From NCBI GenBank assembly GCA_902521655.1, contig CABYSM010000007.1:1-49610 (forward strand): a stretch of DNA of 49,610 nt, read 5' to 3'. The notes below the pieces were generated by a model. It was not told the origin of the DNA. It did not search any database and saw only the letters and a list, made by a program, of their open reading frames with translations. Below, piece by piece: positions 19,605-28,287 of this stretch. Source of the DNA: an uncultured Pelagibacteraceae bacterium (GTDB lineage Bacteria; Pseudomonadota; Alphaproteobacteria; Pelagibacterales; AG-422-B15). How positions within the stretch are numbered: the first letter of the stretch is position 1; the number at the start of each line of letters is the position of its first letter. The translations under genes and the position numbers were made by a program.

Positions 19605-21635
19605 ATTTTTAGTCAAGCAAAGTAAAAAGGCATTATCGAGAGCACTTTCTTCCATAGCATTCAATCGTCCACTTTTACCAGCATGACCACCTACCAAATT
19701 CATCTTCATTAATATTGGATTACCTGAAGTACTATTTTCTCTGAGTTTTGGTACATATTTTGCTGGTTCGTAATACTGAACTTGAGAGTCATAAAGACTG
19801 GATGTGACTAAGACAGCGGGATAATTTGAAGGCTTAATGTTATCGTAGGGCGAGTAACTCTTAATATATTTATACTCATCTTCAATTGCTGGATTGCCCC
19901 ATTCTTTATATTCGAAAGTAGTTAATGGAATTGTTTCATCCGACATTGTAGTTACAACATCCACAAAAGGAACTGCTGATATAATACCTCTATATAATTC
20001 TGGCTCCATATTAATGATTGCTCCCATTAAAAGACCACCAGCACTTCCACCCATCGCATATACATTTTTAGTATTGCCATACCCCTGTTTGATTAGGGAT
20101 TTAGTTGCATCAATAAAATCATAAAATGTATTCTTTTTTTTGAAAATTTTACCATCATCATACCACTGTCGCCCCATTTCAGAGCCACCTCGTATATTGG
20201 CTATAGCAAAAATAAATCCTCGATTAAGTAAGGGCAAGATGGATGTCCTAAAAGCTGCATCGATAATAATGCCGTATGAACCATAACCATAAAGAAGAAT
20301 AGGAGCTTGAGATAAGTCAGTTCCTTTTTTATATACTAGTGATACAGGAACTTTTGTGTCATCACGGGCAGTAATTTTAAGTCTTTCAACCTTATATAAA
20401 TTTTCATCATAATTACTTATAGGCTGCTGCCATACTAATTCACTCTTACCAGATTCGATATCTTCTTTAAATATTGAATTAGGTTTCTTTGGACTTGAAT
20501 AGCCATAGTAAAATTGAGTATCAAGATATTCATTATTGGTTGCTAGATAACAAGAAAAGGCAGGATCATTAAATTCAATATACTTTCTATCCAATGTTTC
20601 TCTGTTAATTTTTACTATTTTGGGCAGTCCGTCTTCGCGTACCTCTAAATAAAGATATTTAGGGAAAGTAACAAAATCTTCTATTAAAATAGCGTCATCA
20701 TGTTCAACAACAGTTTCCCATTTATCAAAATCATTAATTTGATTGACCGTGAATTTTAAAATTGAGAAGTTTTTTTTATTTTCTGCATTACTGCTGACAT
20801 AAAAATTTTCCGGAGTATCTTCAATTGAATAAAGATGTTTATCGGATCTTTTGAGTACACAAAATGGTAGACTGAGTTCTTCATCTAAATCAAGCAGCCA
20901 CGTCTCTGAAGACTCAGTTTTACTGGTATAAATATTTAAATATTTCTTTGTCCGCGATTCATAAATGTGAAGATGAAATTCTGAGTCATTTTCCTCATAG
21001 ATTAGAACATCTTCTTTAGGATCAGTTCCAATTTTGTGTTTAAAAACCTTATTTTCTATCAAAGTAACTGGATCTTTTTGGGCATAATAAAATGAGGTAT
21101 TTTTCTTGTCCCAAACAATGCTCCCAGAGCTCCTCTCAACTTTGCTGTCTAAAATTTTGCCAGTCGCTAGATCTTTAACTTTTATGTTATACTCACGTCG
21201 TCCAGATAAATCTTCCGCGTAAGCAACTAAAAGATTGTTTGGCGATGGAGTTATTGATGTAACATTTATATAATTTAAACCCTCAGCTAGCGCGTTTACA
21301 TCAATAACTAACTCTTTATTACCATTGAGCTCTCGATAGTATGTTTTATATTGTTGTTCAGAGTTAATTTCAGAATAATATTGGTAATCTCCGTATTTAA
21401 TTTTTATTGAAATCTCTTTTGGTGGTATGAAATTAACTAATTCATTGTAAATTTCTTTACGGCAATCATTATTTTTTTCAAACCAATCTTCTAAGTACTG
21501 ATTTTCTTCCTCTAAATAAGAAATAATTTCTGGATCTTTACGCGTATCATCTCTGAGCCAGAAATAATCATCAACACGTTCATCGTCATGTGCAATATGA
21601 ATTTTAGGAACTTTTTTTGGCTGAGGAGGTTTCAT
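19596..21635 (-). CDS. ptrB: Oligopeptidase B-like serine peptidase (S9A)
   Basis: 679 residues, normal length. The N-terminus has the family's DDYFWLRDDTRKDPEIISYL, then a seven-bladed propeller region, then the alpha/beta-hydrolase domain with nucleophile motif GGSAGG, catalytic Asp in SSLYDSQVQYYEPAKY and His in VGGHAGKSGR. It cleaves short peptides after basic residues; no signal peptide is visible, so it is cytoplasmic. It follows tRNA-Thr by 37 bases on the same strand. Symbol assigned by family likeness. Confidence 0.93.
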   Translation of the reverse strand: MKPPQPKKVPKIHIAHDDERVDDYFWLRDDTRKDPEIISYLEEENQYLEDWFEKNNDCRKEIYNELVNFIPPKEISIKIKYGDYQYYSEINSEQQYKTYYRELNGNKELVIDVNALAEGLNYINVTSITPSPNNLLVAYAEDLSGRREYNIKVKDLATGKILDSKVERSSGSIVWDKKNTSFYYAQKDPVTLIENKVFKHKIGTDPKEDVLIYEENDSEFHLHIYESRTKKYLNIYTSKTESSETWLLDLDEELSLPFCVLKRSDKHLYSIEDTPENFYVSSNAENKKNFSILKFTVNQINDFDKWETVVEHDDAILIEDFVTFPKYLYLEVREDGLPKIVKINRETLDRKYIEFNDPAFSCYLATNNEYLDTQFYYGYSSPKKPNSIFKEDIESGKSELVWQQPISNYDENLYKVERLKITARDDTKVPVSLVYKKGTDLSQAPILLYGYGSYGIIIDAAFRTSILPLLNRGFIFAIANIRGGSEMGRQWYDDGKIFKKKNTFYDFIDATKSLIKQGYGNTKNVYAMGGSAGGLLMGAIINMEPELYRGIISAVPFVDVVTTMSDETIPLTTFEYKEWGNPAIEDEYKYIKSYSPYDNIKPSNYPAVLVTSSLYDSQVQYYEPAKYVPKLRENSTSGNPILMKMNLVGGHAGKSGRLNAMEESALDNAFLLCLTKNSN

Positions 21636-21672
21636 TATTTTCTAATATATTACTAACATTTTTTCAATTTTA

Positions 21673-21746
21673 TGGTGCCCCCAACCTGTACTGACCAGGT
21701 ATCTACGCATTACCAATGCGTTGCACTACCATTGTGCTATGGGGGC
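21673..21746 (-). tRNA. tRNA-Thr (anticodon GGT) with atypical T-loop
   Basis: A 74-base cloverleaf with fully paired arms: acceptor GCCCCCA/TGGGGGC, D stem GCAC/GTGC, anticodon stem ACGCA/TGCGT with loop TTGGTAA, and T stem ACCTG/CAGGT. CCA is encoded. The T-loop reads GTCAGTA instead of the usual TTCRANY, so T54 and A58 are both replaced by G. The variable loop is four bases. It lies between sucD and the oligopeptidase gene, all on the minus strand. Confidence 0.8.
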
Positions 21747-21762
21747 TAAGTGATTTAGTTAA

Positions 21763-22653
21763 TCAGATATATCCTTTTAAAACAGACTTTATGGTATCCC
21801 CAATTACTGATGGGTTTTTTGATATAGTAACACCGGATTCTTTTAAGAGTTCGACTTTTTCAACTGCACTTTCCCCATATGCCGAAACAATGGCACCTGC
21901 GTGACCCATCACTCTACCTTTTGGGGCAGTTAGTCCTGCAATATACGCGACTACTGGTTTTTTCATGTTTTCTTTTGCAAATTTGCCTGCATCCACTTCT
22001 TGAGGTCCACCAATTTCACCAATCATCAATATAATATCGGTATCAGGATCTTCTTCAAACCGAGCTAGTACATCCCTGAAAGAACTTCCATTAATCGGAT
22101 CTCCGCCAATGCCTACGCTAGTTGAAACACCAATATCTAGCTCTTTCATTTGTGATGCGGCTTCATAGCCTAGTGTTCCTGATCGGCCAACAATGCCAAC
22201 ATTTCCTTTTTTATAAATATGTCCTGGCATTATGCCCAGCATTGATTTGCCAGGGCTAATTATACCTGCGCAGTTAGGACCAATCATCGTCATTTTTTCA
22301 GATTTTGCATATCTTCGCATATACCTTTTCACTTTAATCATGTCGTGAGAAGGTATTCCGTCAGTTATCGCAACACACACTTTGATACCTGCATCAGCTG
22401 CTTCCATTGCAGAATCCGCAGCATAACTTGGTGGAACAAATAAGATACTTGCTTCAGCATCCGTTTCTTTTACTGCATCTTTAACGGTATTGAAAACGGG
22501 AAAGCCAAGATGTGTGGACCCCCCTTTGCCAGGAGTAACACCTCCAACAACGTTAGATCCGTAATCAATCATTTCTTGTGCATGAAAACTTCCTATTTTA
22601 CCAGTGAAGCCCTGGACAATTATTTTAGTATTTTCATCAATCAATATAGACAT
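21763..22653 (-). CDS. sucD: Succinyl-CoA ligase (ADP/GDP-forming) subunit alpha
   Basis: 296 residues, normal length. [18 protein letters not shown] is the CoA-binding start, [19 protein letters not shown] the ligase motif, and [11 protein letters not shown] holds the phosphorylated His. It makes succinate and nucleoside triphosphate from succinyl-CoA in the TCA cycle with SucC. The ATG overlaps the sucC stop by one base (TAATG). Confidence 0.98.
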   Translation of the reverse strand: MSILIDENTKIIVQGFTGKIGSFHAQEMIDYGSNVVGGVTPGKGGSTHLGFPVFNTVKDAVKETDAEASILFVPPSYAADSAMEAADAGIKVCVAITDGIPSHDMIKVKRYMRRYAKSEKMTMIGPNCAGIISPGKSMLGIMPGHIYKKGNVGIVGRSGTLGYEAASQMKELDIGVSTSVGIGGDPINGSSFRDVLARFEEDPDTDIILMIGEIGGPQEVDAGKFAKENMKKPVVAYIAGLTAPKGRVMGHAGAIVSAYGESAVEKVELLKESGVTISKNPSVIGDTIKSVLKGYI

Positions 22654-23829
22654 TATTTTACTTCAACCTTTTTTAACGCCTCAACCGCCTTAGCAGCAGC
22701 TTCTTTAAGAGAATGAGCTTCAATGTAATTAATATTACTCTCTTTCAAAATCTTATTGCCCTTTTCAACATTTGTGCCAGCCAACCTAATTATAAGGGGC
22801 ATGTCTATTTTTATTGTTTGAAGTGCTTGAACTATTCCCTCAGCAACCCAATCACATCTGTTAATGCCAGCGAATATATTTACTAAAATAACTTTTACTT
22901 TTTCATCAGATGAAACAAGCTTGAAAGCTTTTACAATTTTTTCTGGCGTTGCTCCCCCCCCCAATATCAAGGAAGTTTGCAGGCTCTCCTCCAGCAGACT
23001 TAATCATATCCATTGACGCCATTGCCAATCCTGCGCCGTTAATAATATTTCCTATATTTCCATCAAGTCCTACGTAATTTAAACCTCTATCACTTGCATA
23101 TACCTCACTTGGGTTTTCTTGAGATTTATCTCTTAATTCAGAAACATCATTTCTTCTAAACAATGCATTATTATCAAAACTCATTTTGCAATCTAAAGCT
23201 AAGACATGTTTATCTTTTGTAATTACTAAAGGGTTAACTTCTACCATAGTTGCATCTAGTTCACTGAAAGCTCTATAACAACCCTCAATAACCTCAGCGG
23301 TTCTTGAGATAAGACCTGTTTCAATACCAAGGTTAAATGCGATCTCCCTTGCTTGAAATTCCTGAATCCCAACAGCAGCTTCTATTTTTGATCTGATTAT
23401 TGTTTCAGGTTTTTTATTTGATATTTCTTCAACACTCATTCCACCTTCAGTAGAAGCCACAACCATAATACATTCAGAGCCTCTATCAAAAACAAGACCT
23501 AAATAAAGTTCTCTTTCTATATCAGAGGCTTCCTCGATATAAACTCTATTGATAATTTTTCCTGATGGGCCTGTTTGATTGGTGACCAGTTTTTTTCCAA
23601 GTAGCTTATCTGCAGCACGTGCAACTTCTAAAGCATCGTTGCAAATGATTATCCCGCCAGCTTTACCTCTCGCACCAGAGTGAACTTGTGCTTTTACAAC
23701 CCAACGAGAACCGCCAATTTCTTTTGCCTTATATTCTGCATTTTCTGGGCTGTAAGCAATCCCTCCCCTTGGAATTCCAATTCCAAAGTCAGATAAAATT
23801 TTTTTTGCCTGGTACTCATGTATATCCAT
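22653..23829 (-). CDS. sucC: Succinyl-CoA ligase subunit beta, split by a +1 frameshift
   Basis: Two overlapping frames together make a full SucC. The ATP-grasp N-terminal part starts at the ATG 23829 ([12 protein letters not shown], with GAGGG six bases upstream) and runs in frame to FLDIGGG, then goes off into SNARKN. The correct continuation, [13 protein letters not shown] through [19 protein letters not shown], is in the next frame. The break is a run of nine G (plus-strand C at 22954-22962); eight would restore the frame. Because the rest is intact and sucD follows at once, a sequencing or assembly error, or transcriptional slippage, is more likely than a dead gene. Confidence 0.93.
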
Positions 23830-23925
23830 CTTAACCCTCAAAAAATTCTACTATAATAAAAAAATAATGTCCTGAGATTAATATTATTTTATTTATTACC
23901 CTACAATTGCAACTTCCTATTTTTG

Positions 23926-24291
23926 TTAGATATTTTGATCTTGATAAGTAATGCCAGACAAAAAAATGATTTGCCATTCATTCCCTTTTTTGTGCAAAGC
24001 ATAAAATCCTGTTACAGACTCAACATACTCTCCACTTTTATTATATCTCTTTGCATCTCTTAGAATTATGTGGGCTTGATCTTCTGTCTCTTTGATGACT
24101 TCTACTTCAATATCTTCAGTTTTACCCAAATCAGAAGATTTTTTCATCTGTTCCATTGGCGATTCATTAACAGTGATGATATTCCCATTAACGTTCATAT
24201 ATAATGGATATGCAAAAAAGCTCTTTAATGAGTCAAAATCATCATTGTTAAAATGTTCTAGATAAAGATTGATAAATTCTAATGCCTTCAT
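23926..24291 (-). CDS. Small NTF2/SnoaL-like protein
   Basis: 121 residues, cytoplasmic, no signal peptide. The pattern fits the cone-shaped NTF2-like fold: an N-terminal helix pair (ALEFINLYLEHFNNDDFDSL), FFAYPLYMNVNGNII, and closing strands ending in ALHKKGNEWQIIFLSGITY. The fold serves as enzyme or ligand pocket in many unrelated proteins, so no function is assigned. It sits between sucC and the gamma-glutamyltransferase gene, all minus strand, 32 bases after the latter's stop. Confidence 0.6.
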   Translation of the reverse strand: MKALEFINLYLEHFNNDDFDSLKSFFAYPLYMNVNGNIITVNESPMEQMKKSSDLGKTEDIEVEVIKETEDQAHIILRDAKRYNKSGEYVESVTGFYALHKKGNEWQIIFLSGITYQDQNI

Positions 24292-24323
24292 GTTTATTTT
24301 TAAATCATACCCTTCTATTTAAG

Positions 24324-26123
24324 TTATTGTCCACTTAAAGCTATTCCTTCCCGTCGTGGATCAGATCCACCCTCTAAATTATCTCCAATATAAATGGTAT
24401 TTAAACCTGAGAAATATTTCTTTATCTTGGTATCATAACCCATAGATGACAAACTCTCTTTAAGCATCTGAGCATTGTTTGATTCTTCAATATCGTATGT
24501 TCCCCAACGATTAATTGCGTGAGGCAAAGATACAGATTGTTGTACATTCATATCCCAATCAATAAGGGAAATAATGTGGCTTACAACGAACCCAATAATG
24601 TTACTCCCTCCTGGAGATCCGGTAATGTATATTGGCTTTCCTTTCTTCAGAACAATTGTAGGCGACATAGAAGATCGCGGACGTTTACCCGGTTCTAGTC
24701 TATTGGAAATTAATTTCCCATCAATTTCATCGCGAAAAGAAAAATCTGTAAGTTGGTTGTTTAATAGAAACCCACTTTCTGTTAACAATCTTGATCCAAA
24801 AGCATTTTCTATTGAAGAAGTCATAGACAATGCGTTCCCATATTTATCATAAATTGATATATGAGTTGTTGATTGTAGCTCAAGTGAATTATCATCTCCA
24901 TAATCGTATGTAACTTCTTGAGAAGGGTTTCCAGCCTCAATATTTTCTGTTCTTGTTCCTAATTCTATTTTCTTAGATCTTTTTTTTAAATATTCATGAT
25001 CAAGTAAACCTTTCATGGGAACATCAACAAAATCACTATCTGCTAAATATCTATCTCGATCAGCAAATGCTAACCGGCTTGCATCACCAATCACCTGCCA
25101 TGATATAGGATCTTCATAGCCAAGTGATTTTAAGTTAAATTCCTCAAGGATTTTTAAAATTTGTGCTACTGCGACACCCCCTGATGAGGGCGGCCCCATA
25201 CCACAAACACTATGTTCTCTATAACTTATACAGACTGGATCGCGTTCAATTACGTTATAATTTTCTAAATCACTTTTCTCTAGAAACCCAGGATTTTCAG
25301 AATAGTTTTGAACTGTATTCACAATGTCATCAGCAATTTCTCCCTTATAGAAATCTTCAATGCCATCTGTAGAAATTTTTTTTAGTGTTTCAGCATAAGC
25401 TCTATTCGTTACTATCTGTTTATATTTAAGATTATTTCCATCAGGTAAAAAGTATTTATATGTTTGACTACTTTTTTTTAATCTATCCGAGTCTCTTTCA
25501 ATTGATGATGCTAACTTCTTAGACACGGGGAAGCCATTTTCCCCAAGATTTATTGCAGTGGTAAATAGATTTGACCACTTAATTTTTCCCCATTTTTCAT
25601 GTGCTTTAAACATTAATGCAGGCGTACCTGGTGTTCCTACAGATAGACCACCAATTACAGCATCAAAAAATTTCTTAGTCTCTCCACTTTCGTTTTGAAA
25701 CTGAGTTGTATATGAAGTTCTTGGTGCAGTTTCTCGTCCATCTAATGTGGTAACTTTATTAGTTTTATTGTCGTACCAAATTAAGAAACTTCCACCACCA
25801 AGGCCAGAAGACTCTGGCTCTACTAACCCTAAAACCGTTTGTGCAGCAATCATTGCATCTGCGGCTGTTCCGCCTTCCTCAAGAATTTTAGCTCCTGCCG
25901 CAGAAGCGTAAGAATTTGCCGTCACAATCATCCAGTCTTTCCCTAAAACTGGAACCACATCTTTTTTGGCCTGCATGGAAGCATTTATTTGTTCAGTATT
26001 TAAATCCTCATAATCAATAATAAACGTTTCTGGGCTAATTAGATCAGAGAGATCCTCAGCGTGAGAATTTTGGACTAGTAAGAAAGTTAATAAAATAAGA
26101 GAAAGTAGTTTCTTCATTTTCAT
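24324..26123 (-). CDS. ggt: Gamma-glutamyltransferase (periplasmic)
   Basis: About 599 residues from the ATG at 26123; the ATGs at 26117 and 26150 are alternatives and none has a clear ribosome site. A signal peptide ends in LLVQNSHA. Family segments: GGTAADAMIAAQTVLGLVEP, GLGGGSFLIWYD and GRETAPRTSY. The autocleavage site and nucleophile is the first Thr of TTHISIYDKYGNA, followed by GSPGGSNIIGFVVSHI. The enzyme cuts gamma-glutamyl bonds such as in glutathione, releasing amino acids for uptake. Alternative substrate: gamma-glutamyl drug precursors (cephalosporin-acylase type). Confidence 0.95.
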   Translation of the reverse strand: MKMKKLLSLILLTFLLVQNSHAEDLSDLISPETFIIDYEDLNTEQINASMQAKKDVVPVLGKDWMIVTANSYASAAGAKILEEGGTAADAMIAAQTVLGLVEPESSGLGGGSFLIWYDNKTNKVTTLDGRETAPRTSYTTQFQNESGETKKFFDAVIGGLSVGTPGTPALMFKAHEKWGKIKWSNLFTTAINLGENGFPVSKKLASSIERDSDRLKKSSQTYKYFLPDGNNLKYKQIVTNRAYAETLKKISTDGIEDFYKGEIADDIVNTVQNYSENPGFLEKSDLENYNVIERDPVCISYREHSVCGMGPPSSGGVAVAQILKILEEFNLKSLGYEDPISWQVIGDASRLAFADRDRYLADSDFVDVPMKGLLDHEYLKKRSKKIELGTRTENIEAGNPSQEVTYDYGDDNSLELQSTTHISIYDKYGNALSMTSSIENAFGSRLLTESGFLLNNQLTDFSFRDEIDGKLISNRLEPGKRPRSSMSPTIVLKKGKPIYITGSPGGSNIIGFVVSHIISLIDWDMNVQQSVSLPHAINRWGTYDIEESNNAQMLKESLSSMGYDTKIKKYFSGLNTIYIGDNLEGGSDPRREGIALSGQ

Positions 26124-26300
26124 TCTATGTAGCTTAAAGATTTTCGTCATTTCATAAATCTTTAATTAAATAAATTTTTTTAGGTTTTGAACTTAAATTA
26201 CTTCTATCGATGATTGTTAACTGAAAAAGCATTAATATTAACTCTAAGAATGAATAAAACTTGATGAAAAACATTTTTAGAACATATTTCAAACTAATTT

Positions 26301-26329
26301 TTGACTTGCTTTTTCGCTATTGTTTAAAT
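26301..26329 (+). promoter_or_regulatory. Candidate promoter TTGACT-N17-TTAAAT
   Basis: TTGACT (26301-26306) is one base from the -35 consensus. TTAAAT (26324-26329) matches four of six -10 positions at the ideal 17-bp spacing. Transcription would start near 26336, two bases inside the possible ORF at 26334, so it more likely serves the gene at 26545. Confidence 0.35.
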
Positions 26330-26333
26330 CAAC

Positions 26334-26519
26334 ATGAAGAAGTCTAAGTTTAAGTCACAGTACATTAAACGGCAGTTACAAAGCAAAGAACTTCAAGAGG
26401 CCGCAAAATTTGAAGATACTTTGTTATCAATTCTGACATTCTTGGGCTTATATTTTTCCCCTAACAATCAAAGCAAACCCGTCAGTTATGAATGTACTGA
26501 TACTGCGGGTTTGAGATGA
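26334..26519 (+). CDS. Doubtful 61-residue ORF
   Basis: MKKSKFKSQYIKRQLQSKEL opens a basic N-terminus, then a short hydrophobic patch (LLSILTFLGLYF) and a polar tail. No ribosome site precedes the ATG, and the predicted transcription start lies just inside it. The last 45 bases form a hairpin. It could be a small protein, or the leader of the next gene with no coding role. No family recognised. Confidence 0.25.
   Translation: MKKSKFKSQYIKRQLQSKELQEAAKFEDTLLSILTFLGLYFSPNNQSKPVSYECTDTAGLR
26475..26512 (+). other. Inverted repeat in leader of the gene at 26545
   Basis: AAACCCG (26475-26481) pairs with CGGGTTT (26506-26512), and CAGT (26483-26486) with ACTG (26502-26505), with one bulged T and a loop of 15 bases. 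No T-run follows, so it is not a standard terminator. It lies 20 bases before the AAAGGAGC ribosome site of the next gene and could affect its translation. Confidence 0.4.
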
Positions 26520-26544
26520 AAAAGAGCTTTTGAAAGGAGCTTTG

Positions 26545-27255
26545 ATGAATAAAAAAAATTATATAAATCCTAGATCATATGTGCATGAGGCAACACTATT
26601 TATTAATCCGTCCAAGAAAGATCATAAGAATTTTGAAAGAAGATCAAAGAAACCAAGTTTTTTTTTAAGCTTTTTTTTCGTAGTATTATTTTTTGCGTCA
26701 GTTTTAAGCTATTCATTTCTGGCAAGTGCCAGCAATACTGAATGGGAAATTGATTATAACGGAGAGGAAGATTGGATAATGATAGATGCCTATGGCATCG
26801 TTTCTGCAAATATGTTTGCAATTTCAATGAATAAAGAAAAATGTAATGAATTAGACGTAGATTTTTACTTCAGTAGCTTTGGAACCAATAAAGCTGACAA
26901 TGGTTTTAAATTTATTAGTGAAATAGTAGAAAAACCTCATAATGGTAACGAATATAGGAATTATGAAAACGAACTATTTGTGAAATATTCTGAACAGCAT
27001 GGTGATCATATAGTATATTTGCTGGATGATGGATATTTGTATCAAACTGAGGAGTGGATTGAATCATTGAGTAGTTTCAGTCCATTTTCATATAAAATGA
27101 CTCTTAGAAAACACCATGATCCTGAATATGATATTGATACAACATATATATTATCAGACACAGATGAAGTTTGGGATATGACTGAATTAGGAAATGTTTT
27201 AAGTGAAGAATATCGCAAATGTCGCTTCAAAAATTATAATCAATTAGAACTTTAA
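26545..27255 (+). CDS. Unknown single-pass membrane or exported protein
   Basis: 236 residues from the ATG at 26545, preceded by AAAGGAGC at ideal distance. Residues ~1-37 are basic and polar, ~38-62 form one membrane helix (SFFFVVLFFASVLSYSFLA), and the remainder is acidic and aromatic, probably periplasmic, with two Cys (EKCNEL and YRKCRF) that could pair. A periplasmic beta-rich domain is likely from alternating residues (EWEIDYNGEEDWIMIDA). I do not recognise a family. It precedes another small membrane protein and the TerB-like operon on the same strand. Confidence 0.65.
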   Translation: MNKKNYINPRSYVHEATLFINPSKKDHKNFERRSKKPSFFLSFFFVVLFFASVLSYSFLASASNTEWEIDYNGEEDWIMIDAYGIVSANMFAISMNKEKCNELDVDFYFSSFGTNKADNGFKFISEIVEKPHNGNEYRNYENELFVKYSEQHGDHIVYLLDDGYLYQTEEWIESLSSFSPFSYKMTLRKHHDPEYDIDTTYILSDTDEVWDMTELGNVLSEEYRKCRFKNYNQLEL

Positions 27256-27324
27256 TGGATATTGATATTTACCCTAGTATTATAAATATTTCTTATTTAC
27301 CCAAATTCTTGATAAAATTTTTTT

Positions 27325-27630
27325 ATGAAACAATTTATTTTTAATCATCCGTATATAGCAGGAATATTTGCTCCGCCATTCTTATATTGCATAGGCTTAC
27401 TTTTTTCAATATCCATGATGGGTGTAACAAGTATTGACTTGTTATTTGTAGTTCCCATTATAACATTTCTTTTAATAACAGTATTCCATATTTATGTAGT
27501 CATCACAGTTGATAAGAGTAAAGTACTCATATTATTTTTTCTTTTTACTTATGTTTGCTTTATTTTGTTACTCTACTTTGTTGCATTCAAAGCGATCTTA
27601 ATGCCAGTAAATTTTGGTGCTGGAGATTAG
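27325..27630 (+). CDS. Small polytopic membrane protein, unknown
   Basis: 101 residues with three hydrophobic helices, about 10-30, 37-60 and 67-93 (PPFLYCIGLLFSISMMG, LLFVVPIITFLLITVFHIYV, LILFFLFTYVCFILLLYFVA). The N-terminus MKQFIFNHPYIAG is short. No charged or catalytic residues stand out inside the helices, and no family is recognised. It lies 69 bases after the preceding unknown gene and 174 before the TerB-like gene; the latter gap shows only AT-rich sequence. Confidence 0.55.
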   Translation: MKQFIFNHPYIAGIFAPPFLYCIGLLFSISMMGVTSIDLLFVVPIITFLLITVFHIYVVITVDKSKVLILFFLFTYVCFILLLYFVAFKAILMPVNFGAGD

Positions 27631-27804
27631 GTCATAAAAAAATATGCGACTGGTTAAATACATGATTTGTAATTACTAAATAATGTAGTCAATTTTTGAT
27701 AGCAATTTATTATATTTCCCAGAATTACTCCTCTTTTTAAGACTCTGGTAATTTAGGGATAAATAAATATCTATTGCTTATATTGTGTGCTTAAATTTAC
27801 TCAT

Positions 27805-28287
27805 ATGACAGACATATGGGACAAATATAGGCATTCTTCTCCGCAAACTATCAACATGATAGGTATTATAATTTTGTCATCAAAGATGGCAATGGCAGAT
27901 GGAGATTTTAGTCCGATCGAAAAAGAAGAAATACTAAAAATTATTCCTCATAACCCTGAACAGAAATCATTATTGAGTAGGCTAATAAATGAAGCAGTTG
28001 AGGACCCGAATGATATTTATTATCATGCGCGTAGAGTAAAGAAATTGCTTGATGGAGAAAACTATGAATTTCTTGAATTTCTAATTGCAATTTTATATCG
28101 AGTAGCACACGCAGATCATATCTTTGATGAAAGAGAAGAAAAACAAATAAGGCGTATAGCAGAAATATTTGAAATTAAAGAAAGTTATTTCAAGCGTATT
28201 GTTGAGACTCTCACAATGATTCCTGGAAAAATTAAAAATATTTTTTTAAAAATTCAATTAATTATTTTGAGAAAAAATAATGCCTAA
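27805..28287 (+). CDS. TerB-like (tellurite-resistance/DjlA N-domain family) protein
   Basis: 160 residues from the ATG at 27805 (an in-frame GTG six codons earlier is possible). It has the two-half helical TerB pattern: a first half ILSSKMAMADGDFSPIEKEE and a second half YRVAHADHIFDEREEKQIRR followed by IAEIFEI. The acidic ADG and ADH turns match the metal-binding loops of the family. TerB domains act in stress and membrane-associated complexes, often with bivalent metal. It is soluble, with a basic C-terminal tail. Its stop overlaps the next gene by eight bases, making it the first gene of a four-gene operon ending in an ion channel. Confidence 0.75.
   Translation: MTDIWDKYRHSSPQTINMIGIIILSSKMAMADGDFSPIEKEEILKIIPHNPEQKSLLSRLINEAVEDPNDIYYHARRVKKLLDGENYEFLEFLIAILYRVAHADHIFDEREEKQIRRIAEIFEIKESYFKRIVETLTMIPGKIKNIFLKIQLIILRKNNA

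Noticed and set aside
22653-23829. Calling sucC a dead pseudogene or a programmed frameshift
   Set aside because: One extra G in a homopolymer, with all else intact, is more simply an error or slippage; no stimulatory structure was seen to support programming.
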